Source: Acidobacteriaceae bacterium (GTDB lineage: Bacteria > Acidobacteriota > Terriglobia > Terriglobales > Acidobacteriaceae). From it: a stretch of DNA of 9,580 nt. Shown piece after piece: positions 8,033-9,580 of this stretch. Where the stretch lies: positions 1 to 9,580 of the forward strand of contig JASHUF010000224.1 of NCBI GenBank assembly GCA_030040175.1. Direction: 5' to 3'. Numbering within the stretch: position 1 is the first letter of the stretch; every line of letters begins with the position of its first letter. The position numbers and the translations under genes are program-made. The notes under the pieces are model-generated. The model was not told the origin of the DNA. It did no database searches and saw only the letters and a list, made by a program, of their open reading frames with translations.

Positions 8033-8192
8033 TTGAAAGGGCACGGCTTTAGCCGTGCCACAAGTCATTCGAGCAAACGAGTGGGCTTTAGCCCCTGGGG
8101 GAAGTTCCTTTTCTGCAGTTCCCTCAGCGGCTAAAGCCGCACCCTGAATTTACGCCGGTCTTTACGACACGACTAAAGTCGTGCCCTTTCAA
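8033..8192. repeat. 160-bp inverted-repeat element made of four REP-like palindromes
   Basis: The ends are 13-bp perfect inverted repeats, TTGAAAGGGCACG (8033-8045) and its complement (8180-8192). Four small palindromes lie within: arms GGCACGGCT/AGCCGTGCC with loop TT (8040-8059); GGGCT/AGCCC with loop TT (8083-8094); GCGGCT/AGCCGC with loop AA (8127-8140); and CACGACT/AGTCGTG with loop AA (8168-8183). The first two are in one orientation and the last two in the other, so the element is a mirrored pair of doublets around CTGCAG (8113-8118). Arm differences between halves are compensatory. It fills nearly all of the ybaB-recR gap. No flanking target duplication is seen. It resembles REP/REPIN elements; the family assignment is inferred. 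Confidence 0.88.
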
Positions 8193-8198
8193 AACCGG

Positions 8199-8528
8199 CT
8201 AACCGCCGAGCCCGGGAATCTTCAATCCGCCCAGCAGGCCGGAGACGCTGGATCGCACAGCTTCTTCGGCCTTGCGGCCGGCTTCATTGACGGCGCCGAC
8301 GATGAGGCTTTCGAGCATCTCTTGATCGGCGCTGCCCCCGCTCAGCCCTGCCACGGCGGAGGGATCGATCTTGAGCTTGAGGAGCTCCTTCTTCCCGTTC
8401 ATGGTTGCGGTCACGGCGCCGCCGCCGGCCGAGGCTTCGACGACGGTCTCGCCGAGCTTGCGCTGCATCTCCTCCTGCATCTGGCCGGCCTGGGAAAGCA
8501 TCTCAGTCAGTTTGAGCGGATTGATCAT
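8199..8528 (-). CDS. ybaB: YbaB/EbfC family nucleoid-associated DNA-binding protein
   Basis: Small dimeric DNA-binding protein of the YbaB/EbfC family, thought to act in nucleoid organisation and gene regulation. The 109-residue protein (E. coli YbaB 109) begins MINPLKLTEMLSQAGQMQ and has a long N-terminal helix with an MQEEMQRKLGET amphipathic pattern. The central sheet contains GGGAVTATMNGKKELLKLKIDPS, and the LESLIVGAVNEAGRKAEE helix follows. It ends in a glycine-rich tail, GLLGGLKIPGLGG. The ATG at 8528-8526 overlaps the dnaX stop as ATGA, and AAGGAG (8537-8542) lies 8 nt upstream, so it is probably translationally coupled to dnaX. The dnaX-ybaB-recR order is widely conserved. A longer same-frame reading upstream overlaps dnaX and is not part of the gene. 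Confidence 0.97.
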   Translation of the reverse strand: MINPLKLTEMLSQAGQMQEEMQRKLGETVVEASAGGGAVTATMNGKKELLKLKIDPSAVAGLSGGSADQEMLESLIVGAVNEAGRKAEEAVRSSVSGLLGGLKIPGLGG

Positions 8529-9580
8529 GGCCGGGACTCCTTTTTCCCCAGCTTTTCCGGGCGAAGGTCGAGCACGCTGCGCACCTCGGCTTTGAAGATT
8601 TCGCGCGCGCGCTGGACGAGCGGATTGCCGAGCGCGGCCTCCTGCACACCGCCGGAGGCGGGCTGCACGCTGTCGATTGGCGGCAGTGCGTCCTGCGCGG
8701 CGGCTTCGCCGGTGCGGGCCTCGCCGGACACAACCAGGAGACGTGCAGGTCCGCCGAGGCGATTGAGCTCCTGGCGGATGATTTTCTCGGCAGCCGCATT
8801 CACGGTGAGGCCGAGCATCTTTTTGCCCATGCCGGCGACTTCGACGCGCAGGTTGAACCCGTCGAGGCTCCATTGCGCGGCGCTGAGACATTGCGATGCG
8901 GAGTCAAAGCCCTGGGCGGCGAGCGCGGAGACGATGGCGGTCCGGAGCCTGTCGACTGTGAGTGCCCCGGTCTGAGCAACGGCTGAGCCGCTCCCAACTG
9001 GATCGGCATCGGCGGCGAAAGCCGGCTCATGCAATGCGCCATTCCGTTCGACATCGGCAAACGCCGGTTGATTTTGCGGGAGCGCGGCGGCGGGCGCGTG
9101 CGGCTTCGAGATTGAAGCTGCTGAGCCGCTGGCGCCGAAGGGTGAAAGGGCAGGCGCGGACGATTTGGACGCCGCAAGTTGCGGCGCGGCGGACGCGGCA
9201 GAGGCTGGGTGGGGTGCGGATGCGGACGGGCGCGCCGCAGCCTGCGAGCCGGCGCCGGCGGCGAGCCCGCTCAGAATTTCTTCGATCGGCAGCAGGCGCT
9301 GCGCGTGGATGAGCTTGAGCAGCCCCAGTTCGAGATGGAGGCGCTGCTCCTGTCGGTAGTTCAGATCGTCGAAGGTGCGCAGGACGATCTGCAGGTTGCG
9401 CGTGAGCTCTTCCTCGGTAAAGAGCAGCGCGGTACGCGCGGCGCGGGCGCGCTCGTCCAACGAGATTGCAAGGAGCTCGGTCTGTTCGCCGCCCAGCTTG
9501 GCCATGAGCGCGTTGCGCAGGTAGCGCACCAGTTGCCGCGCCAGCGACAAGGGGCTGTGGCCGGCGTTGACGAGGCCGTT
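8525..9580 (-). CDS. dnaX: DNA polymerase III subunit tau/gamma, C-terminal part (5' end outside window)
   Basis: Clamp-loader subunit of the replicative polymerase. Only the last 351 residues are here; the frame is open to the window edge, so the AAA+ ATPase domain lies outside. The visible part begins NGLVNAGHSPLSLARQLVRYLRNALMAK, which matches the DnaX collar domain III (about 9250-9580), including the LLTEEEL-like helix and the LELGLLKLIH segment. A long Ala/Ser/Pro-rich linker follows (about 8990-9250). The distinct C-terminal domain (about 8525-8990) contains LDGFNLRVEVAGMGKKMLGL and ends in NPLVQRAREIFKAEVRSVLDLR, a tail common in DnaX-like proteins. The TTG codon at 9550 is internal, not the start. 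The stop overlaps the ybaB start by 4 bp. No programmed-frameshift site is identifiable in the visible part. Confidence 0.93.
   Translation of the reverse strand, partial: NGLVNAGHSPLSLARQLVRYLRNALMAKLGGEQTELLAISLDERARAARTALLFTEEELTRNLQIVLRTFDDLNYRQEQRLHLELGLLKLIHAQRLLPIEEILSGLAAGAGSQAAARPSASAPHPASAASAAPQLAASKSSAPALSPFGASGSAASISKPHAPAAALPQNQPAFADVERNGALHEPAFAADADPVGSGSAVAQTGALTVDRLRTAIVSALAAQGFDSASQCLSAAQWSLDGFNLRVEVAGMGKKMLGLTVNAAAEKIIRQELNRLGGPARLLVVSGEARTGEAAAQDALPPIDSVQPASGGVQEAALGNPLVQRAREIFKAEVRSVLDLRPEKLGKKESRP

Noticed and set aside
8033..8192. CRISPR array
   Set aside because: The repeats are short palindromes in mirrored orientation with irregular spacing, not direct repeats separated by uniform spacers.
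8811..8830. A-rich slippery site within dnaX (GGGCAAAAAG on the coding strand) as a programmed frameshift producing gamma
   Set aside because: It lies close to the gene's end, far downstream of where gamma would terminate, and no stimulatory structure or early alternative stop is evident.
8529..8891. N-terminal extension of ybaB into the dnaX region
   Set aside because: The extension is out of frame with dnaX and arginine-rich. The canonical YbaB start with AAGGAG lies at 8528, giving the usual 109 residues.

Overview
The window is a GC-rich bacterial chromosome segment with two gene blocks. Acidobacteriota (Terriglobia-like) is my best guess at the source. This rests on the GC-rich coding style, the dnaX-ybaB-recR block, and GGCTTTAGCC-type intergenic palindromes that I associate with that phylum. 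It is an inference, not a demonstrated identity.

Block 1 (1-6988) is a complete high-affinity potassium uptake (Kdp) locus. A KdpD-like sensor histidine kinase runs leftward off the window edge at position 1. It is transcribed divergently from kdpE, the OmpR/PhoB-type response regulator (1450-2145). Between them lies a tandem array of 11-bp repeats. After a 169-bp leader come a 28-residue membrane ORF (2315-2401) that belongs to no family I can name, then kdpF, kdpA, kdpB and kdpC, all on the + strand with short or no gaps. KdpA is the K+-selecting channel-like subunit, KdpB the P-type ATPase, KdpC a single-span accessory subunit and KdpF a tiny stabilising peptide. The kinase has only the membrane, GAF-like and kinase half of classical KdpD; the cytoplasmic KdpD/Usp half is absent. 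A strong intrinsic terminator (7023-7055) closes the operon.

Block 2 (7081-9580) is on the minus strand and, read 5' to 3', runs dnaX (5' end outside the window), ybaB/ebfC, recR, and a small three-span membrane protein of unknown function. dnaX and ybaB overlap by 4 bp (ATGA). Between ybaB and recR lies a 160-bp inverted-repeat element of four small palindromes. Its two halves differ by compensatory changes that keep the hairpins intact.

The features I consider least described are the 28-residue ORF in front of kdpF, the 11-bp repeat array between kdpD and kdpE, and the covarying palindrome element in front of recR. Nothing in the window looks like a defence system, CRISPR array, tRNA or rRNA.
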